From the NCBI GenBank assembly GCA_035299065.1, contig DATGXI010000158.1:1-64000 (forward strand): DNA of 64,000 nucleotides. The letters are read 5' to 3'. Of the stretch, positions 8,596-18,076 are shown in pieces. Under the pieces are notes generated by a model. The model did no database searches, was not told where the DNA came from, and worked only from the letters and a program-made list of their open reading frames with translations. Each line of letters opens with the position of its first letter. Position 1 is the first letter of the stretch. This stretch comes from DASPJQ01 sp035299065 (GTDB taxonomy: Bacteria > Bacteroidota > Bacteroidia > Flavobacteriales_D > UBA2798). Made by a program: the position numbers and the translations under genes.

Positions 8596-10140
8596 TTAAT
8601 CTGAAATAATTAGTTTAAATGGCTGTGCTCTAAGCCCATCTTTATAAGCGCACAAATAATAAACACCATTTGGTAAATTGCCGCGTTGGAAAGTTATTTT
8701 ATTTTCATTGATTTCATTTAAATCAACAACCTGTGCGCCTACGGCATTAAATAACACCAGTTTTTCAGGCATTAGGTCAATATCAAATTCAATGGTTGCA
8801 TAGGAAGAAAAAGGATTAGGGTATGCCAGCAAAATGGTTTCAGGTATTTCGTCCTGTATGTTATTGAGTGAAAAACACAACGTGGTTTCGTTCCCACCTT
8901 CACCTATTGTTGTTGTGAAAGGGTACTGGCTGCCTTCATTAACCTGCGTTGTGATAACGTTTGTTGTAACAAAAGAGATAGGTTGAATATTCACACTGAT
9001 ATCCGCCTGGTCGCATCCTGAATTACCCGATGAATTTGTTTTTACAAGGTAGCAATCGGTGTCACCTGAGCCAATTGTTTTAACCCCGGCAATTACAAAA
9101 CCACCATCAGCGGTGTTGTCAATTGACATGGTATTCGTAAGTGTTCCATATGTTTTTGAATGGAGTAAATTGCCAAGTGAGTCGGTTTTCAGAAAATGTG
9201 AATTATACGTGCCGCTTGCGGCATCCCATATAGAGCCTGTTATAGCAAGCTCACCATTCAAGGTTTCTTTAATATCCGCTGGGCTTGTATTAAATCCCGT
9301 TTCGTATTTTTTTGACCACAAGATAGTGCCCGAAGGGTCCATTTTAAGTAGAAAAGGATGAGGTAAGACCGGAAAGGCATCAATGTATCCAAGCAGGACC
9401 AAATTGCCATCACTTGTTTTTATAAACCGGGTGAAATAATCATGTTCACCGGTATCAAACGTTTTTGACCATTGTACATGTCCATTAAAATCAATTTTTA
9501 ACAGATAAACATCCCTTTTTGAAACGGTTCTTTCGGAACAGATCATATACCCGTCACTCATTTCAAGAATGTTACCATCGTCTCCTCCTTCATATACACC
9601 TCCTTCATACACTTTACTCCACAACATGTTACCGGTCGAGTCGGTTTTAACAACCATCAGGTCCTGCGCAGTAGTTGGAGAGTCAGTTCTGGAAATGATC
9701 AAAAAGCCATTGTCTGTAGTATGTATTACGCATTGCCCCGTTTCATGGGCGTTCCGGCTGTAGGTTTTTTCCCATAAGGTGTTCCCCAGGGAATCAATTT
9801 TACTAAGATATATTCTATAACAATCGGTTTGGGTATACCTGGTAATAATAAAACCTCCATCAGGCAGTTCCAGCAAATAATTAACCTGGCAATCCAATAT
9901 ATCATTGTAGGATTTTGACCAAAGCAAGCCTCCGTATGCATTGGTTTTAACAATATACATAGCGGTAGGCGGCAAATTCCCACGTGTATAACCTGTCATG
10001 ATGTAACCGCCATCATTTGTTTGTTTGACAAAAGTAGCACCTTGCCATCCGCCCATGCCATACATTTTTTGAAAGATTACCTGTGATTTTACGCTGAGTA
10101 ATGAAAACAGGAACAGTTTGAACAGTATAATTTTTTTCAT
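8596..10140 (-). CDS. Secreted repeat protein with T9SS type A sorting domain
   Basis: 514 residues starting at the ATG (10140) that gives the signal peptide MKKIILFKLFLFSLLSVKSQ. The body is a repeated unit of about 45-50 residues with recurrent LLKxDxxGxxLWSK-like and TxDGGxxIxG-like segments, typical of a beta-propeller of the PQQ/delta-60 style. The last 75 or so residues contain AYPNPF, LFNAVGAQV and LPNGVYYL, the hallmarks of a type IX secretion C-terminal domain. The protein is therefore expected to cross the outer membrane by T9SS and be released or anchored at the surface. No enzymatic residues are evident. It is monocistronic, with a large gap upstream. Confidence 0.85.
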   Translation of the reverse strand: MKKIILFKLFLFSLLSVKSQVIFQKMYGMGGWQGATFVKQTNDGGYIMTGYTRGNLPPTAMYIVKTNAYGGLLWSKSYNDILDCQVNYLLELPDGGFIITRYTQTDCYRIYLSKIDSLGNTLWEKTYSRNAHETGQCVIHTTDNGFLIISRTDSPTTAQDLMVVKTDSTGNMLWSKVYEGGVYEGGDDGNILEMSDGYMICSERTVSKRDVYLLKIDFNGHVQWSKTFDTGEHDYFTRFIKTSDGNLVLLGYIDAFPVLPHPFLLKMDPSGTILWSKKYETGFNTSPADIKETLNGELAITGSIWDAASGTYNSHFLKTDSLGNLLHSKTYGTLTNTMSIDNTADGGFVIAGVKTIGSGDTDCYLVKTNSSGNSGCDQADISVNIQPISFVTTNVITTQVNEGSQYPFTTTIGEGGNETTLCFSLNNIQDEIPETILLAYPNPFSSYATIEFDIDLMPEKLVLFNAVGAQVVDLNEINENKITFQRGNLPNGVYYLCAYKDGLRAQPFKLIISD

Positions 10141-10655
10141 GTAAAGGTTTAAATTAACCAATAAAACGAGCCCGGTTCAAAAAGGGGGGGTAAAGGTTAA
10201 TTTTTTGGTAATAAATGTCTGTTTACGCTTTTTTGAAAAGTAGACGTAGCACAGTTACCTCTTAACCTATAACTTATGCCGTTGCTCAAGCTGTAACAGG
10301 GCCCAACATGCAGCGAACTTTTGAATAGCGAGGGTATGCCGGTAGCAATAACGAAATACCAAACCTTAAAATTAAGTTCACTCAAGCATGTCGGGGGGCC
10401 TGCAAACAATTGGGGTTAGGCCGGACAAGGCATGCCCGTTGTGACCAGGGAAAAGCTCACGCACAACCCCCTTGAAAGTCAATGTATGGATTTTGTTTTT
10501 AATCACTTTTATTGGTTCCGAAATACATACGAACGGAAAGTGATTTCGGATTTAAGTAGTGGGTAATGAGCCGTGAGTGAATATAAACAGGCTGTGAATC
10601 AGGTTTTTTTTTGCTTTTACGGGCAAGCTAAACCACAAAATCTTGATTTTAGATA
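10141..10655. other. Long intergenic region with a hairpin
   Basis: About 515 bases between two minus-strand genes. No supported gene is visible; a 70-codon minus-strand frame at 10197-10409 lacks any recognisable features. The clearest structure is a nested inverted repeat: CACTTT (10504-10509) with AAAGTG (10537-10542), enclosing TCCGAAAT (10517-10524) with ATTTCGGA (10543-10550) in an offset arrangement. It may hold the promoter of the T9SS cargo gene at its left end and mRNA 3'-end structure from ribonuclease Z at its right end. Confidence 0.4.
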
Positions 10656-11570
10656 TCAATAAATCTTAATGACATCACCATCGTTAACCACGTGGCTGTT
10701 TTTGAATACTTCGCGTGCTTCTTTGGCAAACTCCTCAACTTTTCCATAACGTACCGAGAAATGGCCCAGGTACAATTCTTTTGCGCCTGTTTCAACAGCT
10801 ACTTTTGCTGCCTGTTTGGCGGTTGAGTGAAATGTTTTTTTGGCGCGGTCAATCAGGTCTTCCAGAAATGTACTTTCATGATACAACACATCAACACCCT
10901 TAACAGCTTCAATTACTTTTTTGCTGTAACAGGTATCAGAAGCAAATGCATAGGAATATGTTTTTTCGGCAGGCAGGGTAAGTAATTTGTTTTTTATAAT
11001 TTTTCCATCGGCTGTTACAAAATCATCGCCCTTTTTAATAGCGGCCATTTTAGCCACAGGAACTTTATAGTCTTTAATAGCTTCTTTATCCAATCGTAAT
11101 TCGCGTTGCTTTTCCTCAAAATAAAATCCGCAGCAGGGCACACGGTGTTTGGTAGGAAATGAAAAAACACGTACATAATTGTTTTCATAAATCATTTCCT
11201 TTTGATCAAAATCCAGTGCTTTGAAATGCAGTTTGAAATTAAGGCGCGTGTCAGATATTTTAAAGTGTTGGTCAATAATGGGCTTTAAGTCGGCATTGGC
11301 GTAAACGGTAAGATCAGTTTTACGGCCCAGTAAACTCATGCTTGACAAAAAACCAACAAGCCCCAGGTAATGGTCGCCATGCAGGTGCGAAATAAAAATA
11401 TGGTTGATTTTGCTGTAGGCTACTTTGTATTTGCGCATTTGCATTTGTGTACCCTCACCACAATCAACCAAAAAATAATTTTCGCGCAAATTCACCAATT
11501 GAGCTGTTGAGCCGCGTTCAAGAGTGGGAATGGATGAGCCCGAGCCCAATATTGTTATTTCGAATTTCAT
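10656..11570 (-). CDS. rnz: Ribonuclease Z (tRNA 3' endonuclease)
   Basis: 304 residues, the usual length for short-form RNase Z. The metallo-beta-lactamase zinc motif SHLHGDHYLGLVG is present near residue 60. Downstream are the ASDTC segment with the bridging aspartate, the HEST motif (YHESTFLEDL) and a late histidine in LGHFSVRY. The enzyme cuts tRNA precursors 3' of the discriminator base, which CCA-less tRNA genes need. The tRNA-Pro gene in this window lacks an encoded CCA, so it would be a substrate. It is the only gene with this function in view and appears to be monocistronic. Confidence 0.95.
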   Translation of the reverse strand: MKFEITILGSGSSIPTLERGSTAQLVNLRENYFLVDCGEGTQMQMRKYKVAYSKINHIFISHLHGDHYLGLVGFLSSMSLLGRKTDLTVYANADLKPIIDQHFKISDTRLNFKLHFKALDFDQKEMIYENNYVRVFSFPTKHRVPCCGFYFEEKQRELRLDKEAIKDYKVPVAKMAAIKKGDDFVTADGKIIKNKLLTLPAEKTYSYAFASDTCYSKKVIEAVKGVDVLYHESTFLEDLIDRAKKTFHSTAKQAAKVAVETGAKELYLGHFSVRYGKVEEFAKEAREVFKNSHVVNDGDVIKIY

Positions 11571-11614
11571 GGGTACAGCTTAAAGATAGGATTAAAAATC
11601 CAACTATAAATTGC

Positions 11615-12379
11615 TTATTTTTTTGGTTTTGGCAGGAGTTCAAGGCGTGGAGCACCAGTGATTAGCATGAAGTTAACAGATGGTAAGGCATGTTTGTTGA
11701 GGCTTTGCTCAATCACATAACACCTGCAGCCAATTTGCCTCATGGCTTTGTCACCAAGGGCCTGGTAATAATTGCGCAATACGTATTGTTTGAAAAATAC
11801 TTTTACAAATTCATTGTAGGTATATGTTTTTACCGGAGTGAAAACATATCCTTCTTCAATTTGTTTTTGGGTGGGCTTTAAACCGTAATACAGGTTAACA
11901 GGTGGTGCATCACCCTCGGCATAATAAAAATAATCTTCTTTGGGATGCATGTTTACAACCGGAACCTGGTAAATGATAGCGCTTATGAGTCCATTGTTGT
12001 AGTTTAGTTTTTTGGCAGCTTTTTTCATGGGTCTATTTACCCGTTGCTTATTACCGCTGCTGTTGATGAATGCACTTCTGTTAAAATAGTTCAGGTAATT
12101 TTGTGCAATCATGTCTAGTCTTGGTTCGTATGTTAAAAGCTTTAATCCTTTTTTTTTGCGATAAACGTTCATTTCTTTCATCAAAAGGCAGTTCAATAAA
12201 TCGTAGTCAATGTCATAAGGATTCAGCTCCGCATTTCCATCGCACAATGCGCCAGCGGCCATTAATTTGTTTTCTGACCAGGTGGTGTCAATACGGGCAA
12301 TGAATTTTTTTTGGGCAGAACTAATTCCTGTCCACAAAATTGCCAGTAAAACCAGTTTATAGTGAAGCCCTGATATCAC
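11615..12379 (-). CDS. Secreted CAP/SCP-like domain protein, GTG start
   Basis: 254 residues from a GTG start at 12379, giving a signal-like N-terminus (VLLAILWTGISSAQ). The segment MKEMNVYRKKKGLKLLTYEPRLDMIAQNYLNYF resembles the opening of a CAP (cysteine-rich secretory, antigen 5, PR-1) domain: a helix with N-x-YR, then L-x-x-x-x-L and an alanine-rich helix. A typical HTxGEN motif is not obvious, so any catalytic or binding role is uncertain. The start overlaps the end of the upstream LRR gene by 23 nt, implying co-transcription and possible translational coupling. I infer an envelope or secreted protein; the CAP assignment is moderate. Confidence 0.7.
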   Translation of the reverse strand: MISGLHYKLVLLAILWTGISSAQKKFIARIDTTWSENKLMAAGALCDGNAELNPYDIDYDLLNCLLMKEMNVYRKKKGLKLLTYEPRLDMIAQNYLNYFNRSAFINSSGNKQRVNRPMKKAAKKLNYNNGLISAIIYQVPVVNMHPKEDYFYYAEGDAPPVNLYYGLKPTQKQIEEGYVFTPVKTYTYNEFVKVFFKQYVLRNYYQALGDKAMRQIGCRCYVIEQSLNKHALPSVNFMLITGAPRLELLPKPKK

Positions 12380-14822
12380 TTATGGTTTTGTTTTTTGAAT
12401 TGATAACTTTTAAATTCAGTGTTCCTGATTTTTCAGCTTTATTAAATGCATCTATTGAAGCCAGTCCAATAAAATCATTATCAAGAACGGCTATAACCTG
12501 GTACGATGATTCAGGATTATAAATAAGTGCTTTGTCACCTTTGTATGTAAAAGCAGTGTTGTCTTTTGTGTCAACCAAAATAATCATTTCAGGTTTTACA
12601 AGTCCTTTTTCTGTATTATAGTTCACCAATAACTCTGATGCGTTTGGACTGGCCAATATTTTGTCAATATTGTATTTTGTCATCGAGGTAAGGTTGAATT
12701 TAGCAACGTACGCCATGCTTTTTTCGGTTGTAAGTACACGGTCAAAAGGATTGTCAGCAGCCTGTTGTTTTGTGCGGGCATTGTATTCATTCAAGGCAGT
12801 CATGTACTCCTTAAATTCTTCTTCGTATTGTGCAAATTTGCTTTTTTTCTTTTTCGATTTTAATTTTGTCCATTCGGCATAAAACTTTTTGTTCATGTTT
12901 TGTACGCCCTGGTTGCTGCGGCCTTTTTCAGTTAATATAACCGGGTAAACGTAATGCTGGCCCCTGAATTTTAGTTTTAAGTTGTAACAGTCATTTGCCA
13001 GGTCGGGTTCAATAAGGTATTCTTCAATTTGTGCAGGTAAAATGGATTTAACTTTACGGCCTGCACCGCGTACATCCATAATTTTTGCAATTGAATCCAA
13101 TTGTTTTCGGGCAGCCTTTGGGTGTTTTCCAATGTACAAAAGGTCATAATGCTCAAGGAACCTGATCTCTTCAAACCGTACCTGGTTTTTTTGGTTTGAG
13201 TAATTGGGATTGCTGCGTGAAAAACGTCCAATATTGATGGCAAAATTTTCGCCCGTGCCCACAATTATTTCAGGACGTTCAATGTAGGAATTGGGCGGGG
13301 TAGGCGGGCGATTGCCGTAAATATAACGTTTACGCCCGGGTTGTGTAGCTATGGGGATTTGTGGGTCTAATGTTGTCCAGGTATTGTTTTCTTCAGTTTT
13401 AAATAAACCAAATTCATTTCCTGTTTGGGTGGCGTTCACTTCTACGGCAATAGGTTTGTTTGGATCAAGCACCAGTTCTTTTCCGTTTTGCGATGCACTT
13501 AGCTCAAACATGCCTGCGCTTGACATGTAATTGCCACGGTTGTTTGTGTCCATTTTCATGTTGATGCCCGAAAAGGCAATGGCCAGGGGGTCAAAAAATT
13601 CGCGGTAATTTAATTGTACATTGCCTGTAACCGGTTCACCAGTTTGAGTTTTGAATGCATTTGCAGGTATGCTCAACGAAACATTTTCAGTGGCAAACGT
13701 GGATGGCGTGGTTGCATTGATAACGGTACGGTAAACCGGAACCTGTATATTGGCAACTGGTCCGCCCGAAAAAGGATAAAATGATTCTTCATCACTGTAC
13801 AACGTTGTGCGTGCAAGGTTAGCTTTAATGTCCTGTATAACCTGTGGGCCGGCTTTGGAACCGTAAACGGTCAGCGATTTTAAATTTGTCAATTCACCAA
13901 GAGGCGAAAAATCAGGTGCCGAACAATTTTGAAATTTAAGGTCTTCCAGGTTCTTGCAAAATGATATGTTACCCATAGAACCGGTAAAATCGCAATTGGT
14001 AAAATCAAGTTTTTTTACCTGTGTGTTTTGTGCGAAACCTTTGAAAAAACTACCAGGTGATGTAATGGACGAGTTGGAAATGGAAAGGTTTTTTACCTGC
14101 AAATTACCGGTTAAAAACTTGTCGTCAATCATGCCGCCTGAAAGGTTAAGCTTTTCAACGGCAAGTTCTGACCATAACGTTGATGGGGTATACGCAATGT
14201 TGATTTGTTTAAGGTTTGGCATGGCACTGAACACGGCCAATACCGTATCAATTCCATTCACGGGTGATCCTGACAGGTCAATGTAGTTTAGCGAAGTGCA
14301 ATTCCATATGTTTGGGGAAACAGAAGCAATCCTGTTTTTTGAAAGATCAAGCCGCGTGAGTGAATCCAGTTCACCCAGGTATTTTGGAACAACCATAATG
14401 GCGTTGCCTGAAAAATCTAACGTCTGCAAACCGGTAAAATGGATAATTTCAAGAGGAATGGATGGAATATTGCAGTTGGCAACGTTCAGGTAATGAAGAT
14501 TTGTGTTTTTAATGTTATCAAGGCTTCGGGCAAGGTCAAGATCATAATTGTCGTTGATTATAATCCGGTGCAATGCGTTAAGATCATTTAACCACGATGG
14601 GAGTACACGTATATTGTTGTTCTGTAAAAAAATGCCTTCCATGTTCCTGAATTTTTTTACTTCCTCGGGAACCTCGGTTAATCCTGAATAGGAAAGATCA
14701 AGCGTAATCACATCATCGGGATTTAAAACAGCTTCAGGCAAACTGCGGTAAATTCCATCCTTTTGTGCGAATGCTTTGCTGCCAAGAGCCGCAAGAGCAA
14801 GAGAAAAAATAATGTGTTTCAT
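12357..14822 (-). CDS. Leucine-rich repeat secreted protein
   Basis: 821 residues with a clear signal peptide (MKHIIFSLALAALGSKAFAQ). Residues of about 35-330 are leucine-rich repeats with LxxLxLxxNxI-type cores such as LTRLDLSKNRI and LQTLDFSGN. From about 350 on is a large beta-rich region (with NVSLSIPANAF resembling a ZU5-like segment) and then a lysine-rich helical stretch around 650-690. No T9SS sorting domain or membrane anchor is seen, so it is probably periplasmic or outer-membrane associated. LRR proteins mediate protein binding; the partner is unknown. The downstream CAP-like gene overlaps its 3' end, suggesting that the two act together. Confidence 0.85.
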   Translation of the reverse strand: MKHIIFSLALAALGSKAFAQKDGIYRSLPEAVLNPDDVITLDLSYSGLTEVPEEVKKFRNMEGIFLQNNNIRVLPSWLNDLNALHRIIINDNYDLDLARSLDNIKNTNLHYLNVANCNIPSIPLEIIHFTGLQTLDFSGNAIMVVPKYLGELDSLTRLDLSKNRIASVSPNIWNCTSLNYIDLSGSPVNGIDTVLAVFSAMPNLKQINIAYTPSTLWSELAVEKLNLSGGMIDDKFLTGNLQVKNLSISNSSITSPGSFFKGFAQNTQVKKLDFTNCDFTGSMGNISFCKNLEDLKFQNCSAPDFSPLGELTNLKSLTVYGSKAGPQVIQDIKANLARTTLYSDEESFYPFSGGPVANIQVPVYRTVINATTPSTFATENVSLSIPANAFKTQTGEPVTGNVQLNYREFFDPLAIAFSGINMKMDTNNRGNYMSSAGMFELSASQNGKELVLDPNKPIAVEVNATQTGNEFGLFKTEENNTWTTLDPQIPIATQPGRKRYIYGNRPPTPPNSYIERPEIIVGTGENFAINIGRFSRSNPNYSNQKNQVRFEEIRFLEHYDLLYIGKHPKAARKQLDSIAKIMDVRGAGRKVKSILPAQIEEYLIEPDLANDCYNLKLKFRGQHYVYPVILTEKGRSNQGVQNMNKKFYAEWTKLKSKKKKSKFAQYEEEFKEYMTALNEYNARTKQQAADNPFDRVLTTEKSMAYVAKFNLTSMTKYNIDKILASPNASELLVNYNTEKGLVKPEMIILVDTKDNTAFTYKGDKALIYNPESSYQVIAVLDNDFIGLASIDAFNKAEKSGTLNLKVINSKNKTISDIRASL

Positions 14823-15067
14823 AGCGGTAAGGTTTTGTGCTCCGGTATACCTTTAAAACAAACAGAGGTATTGGATTGTTACAACTGGTTTAGCTCTTTT
14901 ATGTTTTTAATGTTAATGAATAGCTGAGTGCTCATGCGTTTATGGTTGGCTAACGCAAAAGTAACCGGTTAATTACAGGAACTTAATTCATTAAATTTCT
15001 TTAACGCTTATTTCCAGTAATTTAAGAAATTTTAAGGAGTGGTTGAAATAAAAACTTTGCTGCAGAG

Positions 15068-16006
15068 TTATTCTTTGTTGTCTTTACGATCCTGTGCCGG
15101 ATCATAACAGTTTTGAAGTTTCAACTCCGTACATAAGTCCACCAGTTTTTTTCGTGCGGCATCTGAAAACCCGAAACATGAAAGGCATCCCCATTTTGGA
15201 TTTGCTGATGGATTATAGTCCTGGGCAGGTATTGAAAATCCCCATGATTCAAGGCGATTACAAGCTAAGCATATGGGAAGTACGCCTGTTATTTCGGTTC
15301 CATTGTAAAAAATAAAAACCATACCAGGCTCAAAACAGGCAGCAACTTCGCCCGTAAAGGAAGCAGTGTCTTTTACCAGTTTTGATATTACCGAAATTTG
15401 ATTTTGGGTAAGAACCTTTCCTTCGCTTTTGACCTTTGTTTCATCTAAACATTTTCTAAACGATTCAGCACCTTCCCAACAATGCTCCCTGGGATTTATT
15501 GAGAGTGCAATTACCTTATCATACTTAAATGTCTTCAACGGATCGTTCAGCAATGCTTTTTTTGCCATGCGGTAATATTTTGCCGACAGGAGGCTGAGCT
15601 TATCTGTTTCTGTTTTGGGTAAAGTGCGTTTGGGATTGATTTCGGCCAGTTCACCCAGGTCATTGAAGTAAACAGTATATTCTTCGGGAATGGTTGATTT
15701 GTTTTTGGCGTTGAAATGAATTGATTGTTTTATGCAAAGCGGAAAAACCCAGTTGTAATAAAAAGTAGAACTGGTTACTTTGTTGTTTTTTTGATAGAAC
15801 TCGGTAACCTTAACCGGTTGGCCTTTTTTGTCAAGATAAGCCAACACCTGCCTGCTTCCCTTTACCCGCAATAGTTCAATGCGTTTTAACGAGGTGTCGG
15901 CATCAACGGCAGCCATTGTTTTAGTGGTAGCAGTTATTAAAGCTGTATCCTGCGCAAAAAGTACGCTGGGAAGTATACATAAAAGGATTAAAATGAACCT
16001 GGTCAT
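15068..16006 (-). CDS. Secreted protein of unknown function
   Basis: 312 residues starting MTRFILILLCILPSVLFAQ, a standard signal peptide. I do not recognise the family. The first third contains short beta-strand-like segments (RVKGSRQVLAYLDKKGQPVK). The middle is helical and lysine-rich. The C-terminal half has spaced cysteines (CWEGAESFRKC, CLAC, WGCLSC, CYDP), some of which could form disulphides in the periplasm. There is no anchor and no sorting domain. It sits between the LRR gene and the acyl-CoA dehydrogenase with no overlap, so it is probably transcribed on its own. Confidence 0.75.
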   Translation of the reverse strand: MTRFILILLCILPSVLFAQDTALITATTKTMAAVDADTSLKRIELLRVKGSRQVLAYLDKKGQPVKVTEFYQKNNKVTSSTFYYNWVFPLCIKQSIHFNAKNKSTIPEEYTVYFNDLGELAEINPKRTLPKTETDKLSLLSAKYYRMAKKALLNDPLKTFKYDKVIALSINPREHCWEGAESFRKCLDETKVKSEGKVLTQNQISVISKLVKDTASFTGEVAACFEPGMVFIFYNGTEITGVLPICLACNRLESWGFSIPAQDYNPSANPKWGCLSCFGFSDAARKKLVDLCTELKLQNCYDPAQDRKDNKE

Positions 16007-16054
16007 TTAGTTGTTTCTATTCAGTACACCTGATCAGGCCAGGCGTTGAAATTC

Positions 16055-17842
16055 CTAAAAACAATATTTATTCTGTTCAATCAGCTTAGCGGCAATATTC
16101 CTGCGGTGGTTCTTGATGTTTTCATTTTCCGTTTTCGTAAAACGTTTCAAGCCCATTAACATCATGCGTTGCTCATCGCCTTCAGCAAATGAATTAATAG
16201 CATCTTTACCTTCCTTGTAAATAATGTCAGCTGCATCGTGCACATACACTTTCATAATGGAGTACTGCTCCTTTATGGCTTCAGCACCGCGCATGCCTGC
16301 AAGTTTTTCAACGCGCAATAATACCGACTCGGCAATATAGGTTTGTATCACCATGTTGGTAATGTTCATCATGATTTCCTGTTCTTTTGCCAGTTCAGCC
16401 TGTAATTTTTGTGCAGCAGCGCCAGCCACCATCAACACCGCTTTCTTGTATTGTGCAATGTATTTTTTTTCAGCGGCAAATGGGGTAGTGTCAGCATCGC
16501 CAAATTCAGGAATGCTCATCAATTCACCCGCAACTTTCATAGCAGGGCCCAACAAATCCAATTCACCTTTCATGGCTTTACGCATAAGCATGTCCACCAC
16601 CAGCATTCGGTTAATTTCGTTTGTTCCTTCAAAAATACGGTTAATGCGTGAGTCGCGGTAGGAGCGGTCCATGGGTGCTTCGGCACTAAAGCCCATACCA
16701 CCATAAATCTGTACGCCCTCATCCACTACATAATCCAGCGTTTCTGATCCGTCAACTTTCAAAATTGCGGCCTCAATGGCAAACTGCTCAACGCCTTTTA
16801 AAAGCGCCTGTGCATGGTCCATGCCGCCTGCCGCATAGGCGTTAATGGCATCTTCAATGTTTTGTGTAGCGCGGTATAATGCCGACTCGCTGGCGTAAAT
16901 ACGCACCGCTTGTTGTGCAATTTTATGGCGTATGGCTCCGTATTTTGAAATAGGGCGACCAAATTGTGAACGTTCATTTGCATACCCAACCGAATTGGTT
17001 GTGGCAACTTTTGCAGCGCCCAAAGCAGCAGCGGCTAATTTTATGCGGCCTACATTTAAAATGTTCAATGCAATTTTAAATCCGTTTCCGCGTGTGCTCA
17101 ATAAATTTTCGGCAGGAACTTTGCAATCGTTAAAGAAAACCTGGCGGGTTGAACTGCCTTTGATACCCATTTTCTTTTCTTCAGGGTTCAATGAAATGCC
17201 CGGGAAAGATTTTTCTACAATGAAAGCGCTTAGGTTTTCATCGTTTTCAATTTTTGCAAACACCACAAAAATATCGGCAAAGCCACCGTTGGTAATCCAC
17301 ATTTTTTGCCCGTTCAGGGTATATGTTTTTCCATCGGCACTAGGTACAGCTTTTGTTTTTCCGCTGTTGGCATCGCTACCGCTGCCTGGTTCTGTTAAAC
17401 AATAGCAGGCTTTTAATTCACCGCTTGCTAATTTCGGAATGTATTTTTGTTTTTGTTCTTCGTTTCCATAGTACAAAATGGGTAATGTACCAATACCTGT
17501 ATGTGCCGCCAGCGACACAGCAAATGAATGTCCGGCCCCAACATTTTCGGTAACCAACATACCCGTTACAAAATCTTTTTCAAACCCGCCATACTGTTCA
17601 GGTATGCTCATGCCCAGCAAACCCAATTCAGCTGCTTTGTCAAGCAATTTTACGGTTAATCCTTCTTCCTGTGCATCAATGCGGTCAAGCAATGGTTTTA
17701 CTTCCTGGTCAATAAAATCTTTACAGGTTTGCGCAATCATTTGTTGCTCTTCGTTGAACTGCTCAGGGATAAAAATCTCTTCTGCTTTTGTTTCTTTGAT
17801 CAGGAATTCTCCGCCTTTGAGTGATGCTGTTTTTGTTTCCAT
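16055..17842 (-). CDS. Acyl-CoA dehydrogenase family protein (long form)
   Basis: 595 residues from the ATG at 17842 (METKTASLKGGEF); an earlier in-frame ATG at 17881 adds 13 poorly coding residues. The FAD-dependent fold is complete: an N-terminal helical domain, a middle beta domain with CYCLTEPGSGSDA and WITNGG, and a C-terminal helical domain with IFEGTNEINRML, where the glutamate is the expected catalytic base. An extra helical domain of about 180 residues makes it the long (about 600-residue) class. It should carry out the first step of fatty-acid beta-oxidation, passing electrons to an electron-transfer flavoprotein. The thiolase gene lies upstream on the same strand. Confidence 0.9.
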   Translation of the reverse strand: METKTASLKGGEFLIKETKAEEIFIPEQFNEEQQMIAQTCKDFIDQEVKPLLDRIDAQEEGLTVKLLDKAAELGLLGMSIPEQYGGFEKDFVTGMLVTENVGAGHSFAVSLAAHTGIGTLPILYYGNEEQKQKYIPKLASGELKACYCLTEPGSGSDANSGKTKAVPSADGKTYTLNGQKMWITNGGFADIFVVFAKIENDENLSAFIVEKSFPGISLNPEEKKMGIKGSSTRQVFFNDCKVPAENLLSTRGNGFKIALNILNVGRIKLAAAALGAAKVATTNSVGYANERSQFGRPISKYGAIRHKIAQQAVRIYASESALYRATQNIEDAINAYAAGGMDHAQALLKGVEQFAIEAAILKVDGSETLDYVVDEGVQIYGGMGFSAEAPMDRSYRDSRINRIFEGTNEINRMLVVDMLMRKAMKGELDLLGPAMKVAGELMSIPEFGDADTTPFAAEKKYIAQYKKAVLMVAGAAAQKLQAELAKEQEIMMNITNMVIQTYIAESVLLRVEKLAGMRGAEAIKEQYSIMKVYVHDAADIIYKEGKDAINSFAEGDEQRMMLMGLKRFTKTENENIKNHRRNIAAKLIEQNKYCF

Positions 17843-17970
17843 AGTAAGTTTTCTTTTTTGCTTCGCGGCAACAGATTGCACTGGTTACACAGATTTATCT
17901 TTGGCGCATTTTATCTTTTTTTAGCCACATAAGACACGAAGTCAAAAAGTAGCACTAAATTTTCATTTTG

Positions 17971-18055
17971 CCGCCTCCCTAAAGGGCCGGGCTTTCGTAA
18001 GTAGTCCTCGCTACGCTGCGGGCTACTTTACTCAATCCCTGGCGGGGTTAATTCA
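17971..18055. repeat. Imperfect palindrome between thiolase and acyl-CoA dehydrogenase genes
   Basis: The core is AAGTAG (17999-18004) and CTACTT (18023-18028), with a GC-rich centre containing TCGCTACGCTGCGGG. Outer arms CCGCC (17971-17975) and GGCGG (18051-18055) can also pair. The centre resembles palindromic sequences that recur between genes in many bacterial chromosomes. I see one copy here. In RNA it would form a strong hairpin separating the two beta-oxidation genes. Confidence 0.5.
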
Positions 18056-18076
18056 TAAACTAAATGTTTGTACGTT

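Noticed and set aside
10197..10409. 70-codon minus-strand reading frame in the long intergenic region
   Set aside because: No recognisable domain, no good start context, and composition unlike neighbouring genes.
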